DNA from: Litoribrevibacter euphylliae
GTDB lineage: Bacteria; Pseudomonadota; Gammaproteobacteria; Pseudomonadales; Litoribrevibacteraceae
NCBI RefSeq assembly: GCF_042646085.1
Contig: NZ_JBHRSZ010000004.1
Location: forward strand, 434,001-498,000
DNA length: 64,000 nt
Direction of reading: 5' to 3'
A program made the position numbers and the translations under genes. This document shows positions 18,179-29,500 of this stretch, in pieces. A model generated the notes under the pieces. The model saw nothing but the letters and a program-made list of their open reading frames with translations. It was not told the origin of the DNA and searched no databases. Position 1 is the stretch's first letter. Each line of letters opens with the position of its first letter.

Positions 18179-19720
18179 TTAGTCATTCCAGCGTCGACGG
18201 TATTTGAGGAAGTAGAGGGTTTTAAAGCCCAATCTTAATATCGCAGATTTTAACTTCAGATAGCCGTTAAATTTAATGATCCGACGTTCTCTAAGGTATT
18301 TATTGATGACTCCCCACAGTGGCCACCAAATCAGTTTTTTTACACCGATCGCCGATTGTGCTGCTTTGCGGTTAATGACCAGAACGGACATGTGCAGATT
18401 ATTGTATTTTGGTTGCACAAAAGAGAAGGGCGTCAATTTGAAACCAATGGATTTATACAGTTTGATGAGGAACTTATCCGAACTGGCAATGATGTAGTCT
18501 TTATTAAGCATCATAGTCAGCATATAAATCTGTTCAAAAATCCCGTGAAGGATATCAGTATCACGATATTCTGGGTGCAAACAAAGCGCTGCAACTTCAA
18601 TGGTCTTATCCGCCGGAGGCAGTTCTACCGGGTTGTCTTCATCGAAGAAAGTTTGAATTTCAAACGGCGCTTTATCACCATCGCCGACGATCATCGTCGC
18701 GCTGCCAATGATTTCCTCGTTATGCATCACCATGAGGATGTGGCTGTAATCATCAAAGAAGTAAGAAACCCGTTCTAAGTCGGCTTCGGAATCCACTTTT
18801 TGTACGCCAGAGTAAGCAAAGCGGCGTGTTCTTAGCACCGCTTCGTAATCGGCTTGTGTTTCTGCAAAACGATAGTGAATAAATTCTTTCACTGTCAGTA
18901 CTTTGAAACCTGCTTTTCGAATTTGTTCGGGTGATGCCGAGGTGTATTGCATCAGGAACTTATTGAGTTGGTCGATCAGAACCTTAGGTAAGTTTTTAGT
19001 GAGCTTGATAGCACACTGAACTTTCCCATTTGGCTGAAGTGTAACCTGGGACACTAACCCCTTAATCGGGCGGGAAGGTTGGAACATTCCTAAGGTAAAG
19101 GAAATTTCCATGTCTTCGAATAAGGTGAAATCCGGCTGAATGCCTTCAACGACCAGTTTCTCTCGGCTGATTTCTCTGACTTCAAAAAAACTACTGGTTT
19201 TGTAAAAGAAAGGATGAGTAATCAAGCCGGAAAGCAAATGGTTTTCACTCAGTTGTATCGCTTCGTAAACGGGTTCTTGAACGAAGCCATCACTGATGAC
19301 TCGTACTGACAGGCGGAGCGCTTCTTCCTCTCGATCCATTTCGACAATTTGGGCTTTGATGCTGTAGTTTTGTGAAACAGAAGGGCTGAAGCTGAGGATG
19401 GTTATTTGGCCAGGGAAACAGAGCTCATCATATTCTCTGGGTACGTTTAGGCTAAAACCAAAACTCGTAAAGTTATTGAGTTTTGCTTGAATTTTTTGAT
19501 CAGCAAATAAAAGACTGATGCGGTAGCCATGATTTTCGGGCAGCAGGGGGCGATAGATCTTTCGATCTGTCGCTTTCGGAAAGTTTCCGTACATTGTTAG
19601 GCCATTCGGGCAGAGTTGTAATAGTACTTTTGTGTTAGGCTTGCACAACTTGCCATGAATTCTTAAATAAAACAATAGCTTAGTTAAATAAAGGCGGCTA
19701 AACACCTCATGATAGGTCAT
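18179..19720 (-). CDS. PilZ-like domains fused to FeeM/GNAT-type acyltransferase
   Basis: This 513-residue cytoplasmic protein has three parts. Residues about 55-150 and 160-260 each resemble PilZ-type beta barrels (for example YRISLLFADQKIQAKLNNFTSFGFSLNVP), though the canonical RxxxR c-di-GMP motif is not clearly present in either. Residues about 280-440 resemble the GNAT-like N-acyl amino acid synthase FeeM/autoinducer-synthase fold: TRRFAYSGVQKVDSEADLERVSYFFDDYSH, then IEVAALCLHPEYRDTDILHGIF and LIKLYKSIGF. A basic, partly hydrophobic tail may bind membrane. The protein could make an acylated metabolite under second-messenger control. That function is inference; the domain calls are from pattern recognition. 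Confidence 0.6.
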   Translation of the reverse strand: MTYHEVFSRLYLTKLLFYLRIHGKLCKPNTKVLLQLCPNGLTMYGNFPKATDRKIYRPLLPENHGYRISLLFADQKIQAKLNNFTSFGFSLNVPREYDELCFPGQITILSFSPSVSQNYSIKAQIVEMDREEEALRLSVRVISDGFVQEPVYEAIQLSENHLLSGLITHPFFYKTSSFFEVREISREKLVVEGIQPDFTLFEDMEISFTLGMFQPSRPIKGLVSQVTLQPNGKVQCAIKLTKNLPKVLIDQLNKFLMQYTSASPEQIRKAGFKVLTVKEFIHYRFAETQADYEAVLRTRRFAYSGVQKVDSEADLERVSYFFDDYSHILMVMHNEEIIGSATMIVGDGDKAPFEIQTFFDEDNPVELPPADKTIEVAALCLHPEYRDTDILHGIFEQIYMLTMMLNKDYIIASSDKFLIKLYKSIGFKLTPFSFVQPKYNNLHMSVLVINRKAAQSAIGVKKLIWWPLWGVINKYLRERRIIKFNGYLKLKSAILRLGFKTLYFLKYRRRWND

Positions 19721-19844
19721 CTTTTCAAGAGGGGGATAATTGAAGGATGAATTAGGACACTCATAGTCTGTGTACCGTTCATTTTGAGACGCTTAATGGC
19801 ATTCGGTATTAATGCTATTTGATATTAATGCCATTAATCATGGA

Positions 19845-20660
19845 TTAATTCATTTTGAATAGCCCAATGGTACGTGTTAAGACCGGAGCGCCTTGGATTT
19901 CAGATAATGGAATGATGTGAATGGATGTGTTCAGGGAATTCGGACTAACCGGGGCTATAGTGATGCCGTAGCCTGAGGCTACCAAGCTTAGCGCCCAGTC
20001 GTCGTTGTTCACCGTGGCTTGAATATTGATCTGATCATATAGATTCATTTGATGCAGTAACTTATCGAATTCCTTTTTGAAGGGGCAGTGTGCGCGTTCG
20101 ATCCAGTTGTAAGCTAGCAAGCGCTCTATGGTTATGTCTTGCTGATGTTCCTTTAACCATAAAATTTCATGTCCTTCTGGGACCAGCAGTGCGTATTCTT
20201 CTGTCAGCAGAGGACTCCATGATCCACTGGTGATCTGTTCATTATTGAGTTCTTGTTCATTGCTGAGCCAGTATCGAGCTTTATCTTGCTCTGGTGTGAG
20301 CTTCCACTGTATATCTGCGTAGCCTTCTTTGAGGTTTCGCATGCTTTCGGTCAATGCTTGAGCGTTGATGGACGGGCTGACAAACAGTGGCTCCGATTCA
20401 CTTTGTTCTTTGGTGAGTTCCCGCTTAATAAACTGGGCGTGTTCCAACAGCGCCTTGGCTTTTGTATAGAAGTCAGTGCCTTTTTCGGTGGGGGTAACCC
20501 CTTTACGGCTGCGAATCAGAAAGGTGGTTTCGAACTCTTGTTCGAGCTGTGCGATGGCATGAGTGATCGAGGGCTGAGCAACATGGCATGCTTCCGCTGC
20601 TGCTGTAATGGAACCCAACTCCACCGCTTTTACGAAATATCTTAGTGAGCGTAAATCCAT
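19845..20660 (-). CDS. LysR-family transcriptional regulator
   Basis: This 271-residue protein has the LysR winged-helix domain at residues 1-60 (LRYFVKAVELGSITAAAEACHVAQPSITHAIAQLEQEF) and a periplasmic-binding-protein-like effector domain, slightly shorter than the usual 290-310 residues. The ATG follows directly after the TGA of the MBL-fold hydrolase gene, so the two genes form a tight operon, unlike the common divergent LysR arrangement. The effector is unknown; the neighbouring hydrolase or its substrate is the obvious candidate. Confidence 0.92.
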   Translation of the reverse strand: MDLRSLRYFVKAVELGSITAAAEACHVAQPSITHAIAQLEQEFETTFLIRSRKGVTPTEKGTDFYTKAKALLEHAQFIKRELTKEQSESEPLFVSPSINAQALTESMRNLKEGYADIQWKLTPEQDKARYWLSNEQELNNEQITSGSWSPLLTEEYALLVPEGHEILWLKEHQQDITIERLLAYNWIERAHCPFKKEFDKLLHQMNLYDQINIQATVNNDDWALSLVASGYGITIAPVSPNSLNTSIHIIPLSEIQGAPVLTRTIGLFKMN

Positions 20661-21542
20661 TCATTCGTTTCCTGTGAATTCTGGAAAATGAGGCAGCTGC
20701 TTAGCGACAAACTGGTCATGGGCCGGCACGATTACCAAATCTGGGTACTGTTGTTTAAGATCATGAATTTTCTTGATTTGGCGATTGTTCTTTTCAAGGT
20801 CGTAATCAATGTTCAACAACCATTGGGTGATGCCTGGACGAGGCAAATTCTCAGCCACGCCAGTGAGCGTCCAGGTGGTATCTCCAATAAAGAAATAACG
20901 TGCTTGCTCATTGAGATTGATAAACAAACCCAATTGGCCTGGTGTATGGCCTTCCAAGCCGACGAGCACCAAGCTGCCATCCTGGTAGATATCCAGTGAG
21001 CGTTCGAAACCCATATAACGAGAGTCGTCTAATTCGATGGGGCGCCACAGAATGCCATTCACCAGATGCGCTTTCAGGAAGCCGGGTTCTTCCCCTTCAT
21101 TGAGTGCATAATCAATGCCTGATCGTTGTGCCCATACAGGTATACCGCGTAAGTCCGGTAGGCCTCCTGTGTGATCCCAATGAAGATGTGAAGGGATAAT
21201 GCCTGTGATCCTATTAAGTGGCATGTCTTGCTCTTCTAATTGTTGTTTAACGCTTTTCACGTTAACGACCGAAAAGAGTTGTCTGTCCAACCAGCCTTGT
21301 TCTTCTAACGCGGCTTCAGTGACGTTACCCAGCCCAGTATCAAATAGAAGGTCACCTTTGGGATGCTTGATGTAGATTGCTTGATGAACGGGTTGGCGGA
21401 TATTAAACCAACTTCCATTTTCCACAACGGTACTTTCTAAGGCACCGCGGCTATGGCCGGTAATGATAGTGCTGAAGCTAATCTCTTGTGCCCAAGAAGT
21501 TAAATGTATCGTCAGTAGGGCGAGGGCAAGTAGGTGCTTCAT
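20661..21542 (-). CDS. Exported MBL-fold metallohydrolase
   Basis: This 293-residue protein has a signal peptide (LLALALLTIHLTSWA) and the zinc-binding motif SHLHWDHTGG, plus later ligands in GLEGHTPGQ, FIGDTTWT and PAHDQ. The overall form is that of N-acyl homoserine lactonase/methyl-parathion-hydrolase-like enzymes, which open lactones or hydrolyse esters, but the export signal means it acts in the periplasm or outside. The substrate cannot be fixed from sequence. The gene is first in an operon with a LysR regulator (adjacent TGA-ATG), and a palindrome lies 84 bases upstream. Confidence 0.88.
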   Translation of the reverse strand: MKHLLALALLTIHLTSWAQEISFSTIITGHSRGALESTVVENGSWFNIRQPVHQAIYIKHPKGDLLFDTGLGNVTEAALEEQGWLDRQLFSVVNVKSVKQQLEEQDMPLNRITGIIPSHLHWDHTGGLPDLRGIPVWAQRSGIDYALNEGEEPGFLKAHLVNGILWRPIELDDSRYMGFERSLDIYQDGSLVLVGLEGHTPGQLGLFINLNEQARYFFIGDTTWTLTGVAENLPRPGITQWLLNIDYDLEKNNRQIKKIHDLKQQYPDLVIVPAHDQFVAKQLPHFPEFTGNE

Positions 21543-21625
21543 TATTATGTCCTTTTACTGGTTAAGATAAATTTCAGAATGTCGTGGTTAGTTGTATAAG
21601 TAAAATATTTTATATGTTTAATATA

Positions 21626-21640
21626 TAGATAATATATCTA
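21626..21640. promoter_or_regulatory. Palindrome TAGATA-ATA-TATCTA upstream of the MBL/LysR operon
   Basis: A perfect 15-bp dyad lies in a very AT-rich stretch between the MBL hydrolase start (21542) and the divergent small lipoprotein gene (21732). It is a reasonable candidate for the autoregulatory site of the adjacent LysR protein. Confidence 0.4.
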
Positions 21641-21731
21641 TGGAATGTTCTGACTTATCAACATAAGGGCTTAGTTGTTATAGTAGTTAGTTGCTATGCT
21701 AACTAAGTAAAAGGTTTGAGAGTTATTTGAT

Positions 21732-21950
21732 ATGTGGGTTCGTGGTCTTTTAGTGTTGTTTCTTGGTTGGGTTGTAAGTGGATGTTCTGACCCAACAGGT
21801 AGTGCTAGCTTTGGTGAAGTCGGTTCAGGTCTAACCAACTTCTCTGTTGCCTGCCGTAAACACGACGGTTTGGATGAATACACCAAGAAGGGTAAAAAAG
21901 TGTACATCCGTTGCAATAACGGTAAAACTTTCACGTATACCTTCGATTAA
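21732..21950 (+). CDS. Small lipoprotein of unknown function
   Basis: This is a 72-residue protein with a clear lipobox (LGWVVSGC) at about residue 18, so it is probably lipid-anchored. The mature part has a Gly/Ser-rich start and two more cysteines (VACRKHD and IRCNNGKTFTYTF) that may form a disulfide. I do not recognise the family. It precedes three plus-strand genes for exported surface proteins, which suggests a cell-envelope role. An overlapping minus-strand frame of similar length lacks these features. Confidence 0.65.
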   Translation: MWVRGLLVLFLGWVVSGCSDPTGSASFGEVGSGLTNFSVACRKHDGLDEYTKKGKKVYIRCNNGKTFTYTFD

Positions 21951-22040
21951 TTCTTGATACGGTCATAACAAAGTTTCCATAATACTCCCGTTCCCAACTA
22001 TTCTTAGTTGGATGGAAAATATTATTAAGGACATTAAGTT

Positions 22041-22457
22041 ATGACTCTTGTGTTTCAGCGTTTGCTGGTTCTGATTTTAAGCACACTCTTCCTCCCGTTA
22101 TCCTTGTCTGCTGCAACGGTTGAAGGTACCAGTAAAAACCTGTCATTTAAGCAATTGCCTCAGAAATACTCTTTTATCAAGATTCATGGCCCAGATGGCT
22201 ATCTGATTGAGATACAATCTTTAACCAACAATTCTTTAACCTACAAGACCGATTCTGTTTTACCTGATGGAGCTTATCGTTACGACGTGTTCGGCCCAAT
22301 GAAAGTCGAGGCTAAAGTGGATCGTTACAAGTCCTCCTTAAACAATGGTCGTAATGCCAGTGTAAAGCCTAAGAAACAAGGTTTGGGTATATTGGAGTCA
22401 GGCAACTTTCATATAAGAAATCAAAAAGTCTTAGAAATAACGAACGCGAAAGAATAA
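22041..22457 (+). CDS. Small secreted protein of unknown function
   Basis: This 138-residue protein has a strong signal peptide (LLVLILSTLFLPLSLSA) and a beta-rich mature domain of about 113 residues (YSFIKIHGPDGYLIEIQSL...YRYDVFGPMKVEA). AAGGA lies about nine bases before the ATG. No catalytic motif is visible. It sits 66 bases before the S74-type protein gene and is likely in the same operon as the giant adhesin, so a structural or accessory role at the surface is plausible. Confidence 0.65.
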   Translation: MTLVFQRLLVLILSTLFLPLSLSAATVEGTSKNLSFKQLPQKYSFIKIHGPDGYLIEIQSLTNNSLTYKTDSVLPDGAYRYDVFGPMKVEAKVDRYKSSLNNGRNASVKPKKQGLGILESGNFHIRNQKVLEITNAKE

Positions 22458-22523
22458 TAAAACGGCAGTAATGCGCCTGATGGCCACGGATGCAACTGTT
22501 AAAAAAATATTGGAGACGAAGAA

Positions 22524-23513
22524 ATGACTGCCAAAGTAATCAAAACAACAAGCCTTGCTGCACTTTTCCTGGCTTCACCTTATTTGTCTGCGGACACCGT
22601 TATTCTGGATGACCATATTGTGGATGGTAGCCAGTGTGTCGGAACGGATTGTGTGAACGGTGAAAGCTTTGGGTTTGATACCCTTCGATTGAAAGAGAAC
22701 AACATCCGTATTCGTTTTCGGGACACCAGTACTACATCGTCGTTTCCTACAACCGATTGGCAGTTAGTCGCGAACGAAACAAGCAATGGCGGACAGAGCA
22801 TGTTTGCCATTGAAGATCTAGATGCCAGCACAATACCGTTTATGGTTGAAGCCGGCGCGGGGGATTATTCTGTCTATATTGATAGCTCTGACAAAGTTGG
22901 TTTTGGTACATCGTCCCCCTTGATGGATATGCATCTGGTGGCTGGGGATAGCCCAGCACTTCGACTTGAGCAAGATACCTCTTCAGGCTTTAGTTCCCAA
23001 TCTTGGGATCTTGGAGGGAATGAATCCAACTTCTTCCTTCGTGATGCCACCAACAGCAGTAAATTGCCTTTCAAAGTTGCAGCAGGGGCAGCGACGGATT
23101 CATTAGTCATCGATTCGAGTGGCAATGTAAGTTCCGAAGGTCAGATATGTTCTAACGCGGGAGGAGTAGCAGATTGTATTGGTACGATTCCTTCGAGCAT
23201 TCATATCAAACAAATTGTGGAATACGTCGATACGGCGGAGGTGTTGGAAACGGTTTCTCAGTTATCCATGCCTAAGTGGTTTTATAAAGCCAATGGCGAA
23301 AGTATTCAGCACATAGGTCCGATTGCCGAGGAGTTTCAGGCTGCGTTTGGGCTAAATGGTGGTGTATCGGATAAAATTGCCACGGTTGATTTAGGTGGTG
23401 TTGCGCTGGCGTCGATTCAGGAACTATCTAAACAGGTAAAACAGAAAGACAAAGAGATTGCAGAGCTTCGAGAGGAGTTAGCAGAAATTAAACAGCTTTT
23501 GCTTCAAAAGTAA
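22524..23513 (+). CDS. Tail-fibre-like secreted protein with S74-type C-terminal domain and coiled coil
   Basis: This 329-residue protein has a signal peptide and a repetitive beta-rich body with motifs common in phage tail-fibre and bacterial trimeric surface proteins (KVGFGTSSPLMDMHLVAGDSPALRLEQD, VIDSSGNV). The C-terminus (about 225-300) resembles the S74 intramolecular chaperone domain of tailspikes: SSIHIKQIVEY, then IQHIGPIAEEFQAAFGL and IATVDLGGVALASIQEL. It ends in a charged coiled coil (KQKDKEIAELREELAEI). It would assemble as a trimer. Whether the self-cleavage Ser/Lys pair is functional cannot be judged, because the usual SDRRLK-type start is degenerate. It lies directly before the giant adhesin gene. 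Confidence 0.75.
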   Translation: MTAKVIKTTSLAALFLASPYLSADTVILDDHIVDGSQCVGTDCVNGESFGFDTLRLKENNIRIRFRDTSTTSSFPTTDWQLVANETSNGGQSMFAIEDLDASTIPFMVEAGAGDYSVYIDSSDKVGFGTSSPLMDMHLVAGDSPALRLEQDTSSGFSSQSWDLGGNESNFFLRDATNSSKLPFKVAAGAATDSLVIDSSGNVSSEGQICSNAGGVADCIGTIPSSIHIKQIVEYVDTAEVLETVSQLSMPKWFYKANGESIQHIGPIAEEFQAAFGLNGGVSDKIATVDLGGVALASIQELSKQVKQKDKEIAELREELAEIKQLLLQK

Positions 23514-23586
23514 TGTTTGAGAAAACAGCTATGAAAGCTAAAGCATGCATTCTGTATTTCTCCGCAAGCGCGGAAGGAGCGATCTC

Positions 23587-26500
23587 GTGAAGACTGATCC
23601 AACATCAATAGGATCGATGAATAAGGTCAGATGTTCGGCCTTTCAGCTCATTCTATTTCCCTTGTACTTTTTGTTATCCCTTACTGTAAACGCAGCTTCT
23701 GTGGTCAGTGTCAGTACCGTGCCTGCCGATGGTACCTATGAGGCAGGGGATACTTTAACCTTTGACGTCACCTTTGATGAAAATGTTACGGTAACCCGTG
23801 CTACGTCAAATGCCGGTTTGGATAATATTTGGCTTGAATTGAGCTTAGATTCAGGCTCTTTTGAAGCCTTATATACGGGTGGCACAGGAACGACGGTATT
23901 AACGTTTACGGGAACGCTCACCTCTGCCGATTTTGACTTTGATGGCATTGAATTAAGCCATATTGAACTATCCGATTTTGGTACAAACAGTAGTCCATCG
24001 ACTATTAAAAATGCCTCAGCTCAGGATGCCGATTTAACGCTAAACGGCGTTCCAGACTTATCTATGGTGCTGGTGGATCACGGTAATGATGTGTCCATTG
24101 AGTCTCCACCAGTAAATTCCTCTTATGATGAAGGCGATGAGGTCGAGATCTATTTACGCTGGCGCAGAACCGATGGCTTAGCGTTACAGGGAACGCCAGA
24201 ATTAAACATTACGGTAGGCGCAACACCTTACACCTTGTCTGGTGAAGTGTTTGATGATGCTCTGAAGTTTATTTACACCGTTCAATCCGGCGATTTGGAT
24301 AACGATGGAATCTCGTTGGATTCGTTCACCTTCAATGGCGGCTCTCTTTCAGCCAGCAACTTTACCAGTGATCACGATCTGTCTTATACAGATCATTCTT
24401 TGATGATTTCTGACAACACTTTTACGACGTATCCCGCGATTAAAGTCGGGCCCATTGGTGCGCCAATTATTGATAGTGTCTCTGGGCCTTCTGCGGGCAC
24501 TTATACCGTTAATGACGTATTAACCTTTACGGTGAACTATAACGAGAATGTGACCATTTCAAATGCAAATGCCAACAGCAAGTTGTATTTCGAAACTTCG
24601 AACGGTGAAGAGCTGGTAGCGACCTATCAGTCAGGCACTGGCACTACTGCGTTGGTCTTTCAATACACAGTGCAACAAGGTGATTTCTCTAGTGGTTTGG
24701 ATGTCACCAGATTAGTACCAAGCTCATTTATAATCGATGCTGATGTTAAATTTTCTGATTTAGTACTGAATAATATTGCGGATCTATCGGGTGTTATTTT
24801 GGATGGCAGCGTTCCGGCCATTACGTCGATCACTGTTCCGACCGCGACCACCTATGTGACGGGTGATACCTTAACCTTTAAGGTCAATTTCGATGAGTTG
24901 GTTAATGTAAATGGCAAACCCCAATTGCTACTTAATATCGGTGGTGAAACCGTTGCTGCGTCCTATGTTAGTGGAACGGGATCAACACAACTGGTATTTA
25001 CTTATCAAGTTGTGACCGGTGTTGATGATACTGACGGTATTACCATTGAAGGGCTGAGCCTCAATAATGGCACTATCAAGGATGCTGATGGTAATTCATT
25101 AGATGCAGAGTTGATGTCTGTGGGCGATACCTCTGAAATTTATATTGATGGCGGTACCAAAGTCACTTCTGTGTCTGTTCCGAGTGCGGCGACTTATGGT
25201 TTTGGCGAAACCTTAGTGTTCACCGTGAGTTTTGATGAAACAGTCACTGTCAGTGGTGTGCCTTCACTGGTATTCGATATCGGTGGTGCATCTACTCTCG
25301 CGTCATATACCAGCGGTTCTGGTTCCTCAGATCTGGTGTTCCAATATACGGTTGAAGTGGCTGATAACGATACTGACGGGATTGAAGTCCTAAGTTTAAG
25401 GGCTCAAAGTGCCACGATTCGAAATGCAAACAGCCTGGATGCAGACCTGGATTTGGTGGGTGTTGCTGATACTTCCTCTGTGCTGGTTGATGGTGGGGCG
25501 CCTTCTGGTTATAGCTTTACCGTAGATCAGGCGCTTATTGATACTTCAAATGAAGCCGCTGTGAGTCTTACGATGAGTGGTGCGGAAGTGGGTGCCACTT
25601 ATGATTTAACTGTTTCATCAGAAGACAGTAAATCTGGTGAAGTTACCGCAACGGGAACTGTAACCTCGGCTAACCAACAGCTCACCGGTATTAATGTGTC
25701 AGGTTTAAATGACGGTGATTTACTGTTTGCTTTGAGCTTAACCGATATCAATAGTAACCAGGGCAAGGTGGTTTCTGATGTTGTCACCAAATCAACGCTC
25801 TCTCCTGCGGTGGCCAGTGTCGATGTGCCAAGTAACGCAACCTATGGGAGTGCGAGTACCTTGTGGTTCACAGTCAACCTTAATCAAGCAGCCGTGATTT
25901 CGGGTGAGCCAACCCTGTCTATTGATATTGGTGGCACCAGCTATGACGCCGAGTATCAAAGCGATGATTCAACCACTACCTCGTTAGTGTTCTCCTACCT
26001 TTTAACGGGAGCAGAATCGGATAATGACGGCATTGAAATAAACTCATTGGCGTTAAATGGTGGTTCGATTGAAAACACCTTAGGCGTTGCCTTTGATCTT
26101 ACGCTCAATAATGTCGGGGTCACAACTCAGGTGCTTGTCTCTACTGATTCTGCTGATAATGTCTTATTAAGCGTTCTTTCCAGTAATGGGCCACTGGATG
26201 TTGGAGATCAGTTAATCGTTGATATTACGTCTCAGAACGGTAATTGGATAAACACAGTTAATACCGCCATCCCAACGGTTGATGTCATTTTAGATTCAGG
26301 CACGGTGACAGCTTCTTATACGGGCAAAAATGGTTCAGCACTGCGATATGAATACACCATTCAGGCAGGTAATTATCACAGTGCTTCAAATCTGATTGAG
26401 CTTACAAATTATCAGGATAATGGTGCTGACGTTACATATAACTTTGTTACTTTCTCTTATGTATTTTCATTAGACGGTTTAGATCCTTTATCGGGGATTG

Positions 26501-29500
26501 ATATTGTTGCCATTAGTCCTGAAATTGAGTCTATTACCACAACGGGTGGCAATTACTCTTCAGGGGATACCATCTCCATAAGTGTTGCTTTCACCAAGGA
26601 CGTAACCGTAGTTGGTAGCCCGTTCCTGGATATTGATGTCGGCGGTACAGCCAAAACAGCGACCTATGATGTCGGAAGTAGCTCTGCAGATACCTTAGTG
26701 TTTGATTACACTGTTGCGGGCGGAGACGAAGACCTGGACGGTATTGAAGTTACTTCTTTCGACGTCAATGGTGGAACAGTACGAGATTCCAATGCGAATG
26801 ACGCTGATTTAACGCTCAACAATAACGATACACGCGGGGCTGTGATTGATGCCACGTCGCCCAGCGGGTATGGCTTTGGAATAGATCAGGCTTATATCAA
26901 TACGGAGAATGAATTGAATGCGCGATTCAGTTTCTCCGGGGCTGAAGTGGGAACAACCTATAATCTCTCGGTGACTCACAATGGCGGTGGCGCAGGTTCT
27001 ACCGCTGTTTCTGGTACTGTATCAGACAGTGAACAAGTGATCTCGGGGATTGATGTTTCTGGCATAGACGATGGCGAACTATTATTCTCGTTAACCTTGA
27101 CGGATTCTGCCGGAAACGCGGGCTCGACGGTGACGGATACGGTCACTAAAGATACCGTGACTCCGGTAGTGTCTTCGGTTTCGGCACCCACCAACGGTAC
27201 CTATATCCTCAATAATACCCTGCAAGCACAAGTTCAGTTTGATGATGTGGTGTATGTGACCGATACACCACAGCTGGCCCTGACTATAGGCGCTCAAACG
27301 GTATATGCAGATTATCTGTCAGGTTCAAACACTAATACTCTAATCTTCCAAACCACCATTACTTCCGGTTTATTGGATACAGATGGCATTAGCATTGATT
27401 CCATTAATGAAAATGGCGGTTTGATTGAAGACGTCAGTGGAAATGATGCGACGCTGACATTGAATAACGTTGCTGATACTTCAGCGGTATTGGTGGATGG
27501 TGTAGTCCCTGAAATTACCTCTGTAAATGTTCCGGCCAATGATACTTACATTCTGGGGGAAACCTTAAGCTTCACCGTCAACTTCGATGACTCAGTGGAT
27601 GTGACAGGAACGCCGTTACTCAATCTCACCTTGGGGGCCAACTCTGAAACGGCGTCTTATATCAGTGGCTCTGGCTCTTCTGCATTGGTATTCACTTATA
27701 CCGTAGCGTCCGGTGATCAGGACAGTGATGGCATCAGTGTGGATTCTCTGGTGTTAAATTCCGGCACCTTGAAAGACGCTAATTCAAACGATGCGAGTCT
27801 GACATTAAACAGCGTAGCAAGCACGGCTGCCGTTTTGGTGGACGGTCAGGTGCCTTCCGTTACGTCTGTCTCGGTTCCATCCAATGCTACTTATGCTTTA
27901 GGAGATACATTATCGTTCACGGTGAACTTTGATGAGAACGTTGATGTTACCGGAACGCCTGAATTAGGGATTACCTTGGGAACTTCGGCAGAAACCGCTA
28001 ACTATGTCAGTGGTACAGGCACCTCTGCCTTAGTCTTCGAATACACGCTTGTCTCTGGTGATCTTGATGAAAACGGCATCGCGGTAGGTAGTTTGACCGT
28101 GAACAGTGACACGATTCAGGATGCCGCAGGCAATGATGCCACTCTGACTTTAAACAATGTCGCTGATACCAGTGCGGTGCTTGTCGATGCCGAGATACCC
28201 GTGGTGCTGTCGGTTTCAGTCCCCACTTCTGATACTTACAAAGTGGGCGATGTGTTGAGTTTCATTGTGAACTTTAATGACAGTGTTTCTGTATCGGGTG
28301 TGCCTGAGTTAAGCCTGACTCTCGGCAGTGATGCCAAGATCGCTGAGTATGTGAGCGGGACTGGCAGCAGTAATTTGGTGTTCCAATATACGGTGGTATC
28401 GGATGATCTCGATGAAAACGGTATTGCCGTGAATGGGTTGTCTGCGGGTGGTGGTTCCATTCTTGATAGTGCCGGTAATGCCGCGACGTTAACACTGAAT
28501 AATATCGGTTCCACAGCATCCATTAACATTGATGGCGTTGCGCCGGTGATTAGTTCCGTCGCAGCGCCTGGCAGTGCGACTTATGCGTTGGGTGAAAGCT
28601 TTGAATTAACGGTCAGTTTTGATGACGTCGTGATCGTATCGGGCACGCCAAGTTTGAGTCTCACGATAGGGGCCAATTCGGTGTCCGCAGATTACCAATC
28701 AGGCAGTGGCACTACCGATATAGTGTTCAGTTACACAGTGGCTTCTACTGACTTGGATACAGACGGCATCGAACTCAATGCCTTGTCTTTGGGTACAGCC
28801 TCGATGTTGGATGTGAATGGTAATTCGGCTTCGACGACGCTTAACGGTGTTGAAAGTCTCGCAGGTGTTCTGGTCGATGGTGTGGTGCCGTCTAACTATC
28901 AGGTGGCGTTTGATGAGACAGAATGGACTAAAGACAATGAAGCGTCTGCAAGTATTTCGATTACAGGTGCTGAAGTGGGGGCTGACTATGAGGTCATCAT
29001 TTCAAGCAGTGTCGGTGATGCTCAGGTGAGTAGTTCAGGAACAATCAGTACGGCCTCAATGCAAGTGTCGAATATTGATTTATCTGGCCTGAGCGACGGC
29101 ACGTTAACCGCTTCTCTTGTGTTGACCGACAGTGTGGGTAATGAAGGTGCCGCGGCAACAGCCACTTCCTCCAAGGTCAATGATGCGCCAGAGTTTATTG
29201 GTACTCCGATTGTTTCGGGAACCCCACAGTTTGGCGCTACCTTGTCTGTTTCTAATGTGAACACAGACGACCATGAAGGCAGTGAGGTGACGGTTAGTTA
29301 CCAGTGGTTAGCGAATGATGTGGATATTTCCGGGGCAACCAGTGCGGCTTACACCTTGACGGCAGCAGAAGCGATGACCGACATTTCAGTTGAGATCACA
29401 GCGAATGATGGCAGTGCTTCCACGACTATTACGGTAGATGCTGGTACCGTTTCGAGTCTCCCTGTATTCGTCGCACCTGAAGATATCGAAGTGAATGCGA

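Noticed and set aside
21671..21934. 87-residue minus-strand frame opposite the small lipoprotein
   Set aside because: The plus-strand frame has a proper lipobox and fits the strand of the following genes; the minus frame shows no domain.
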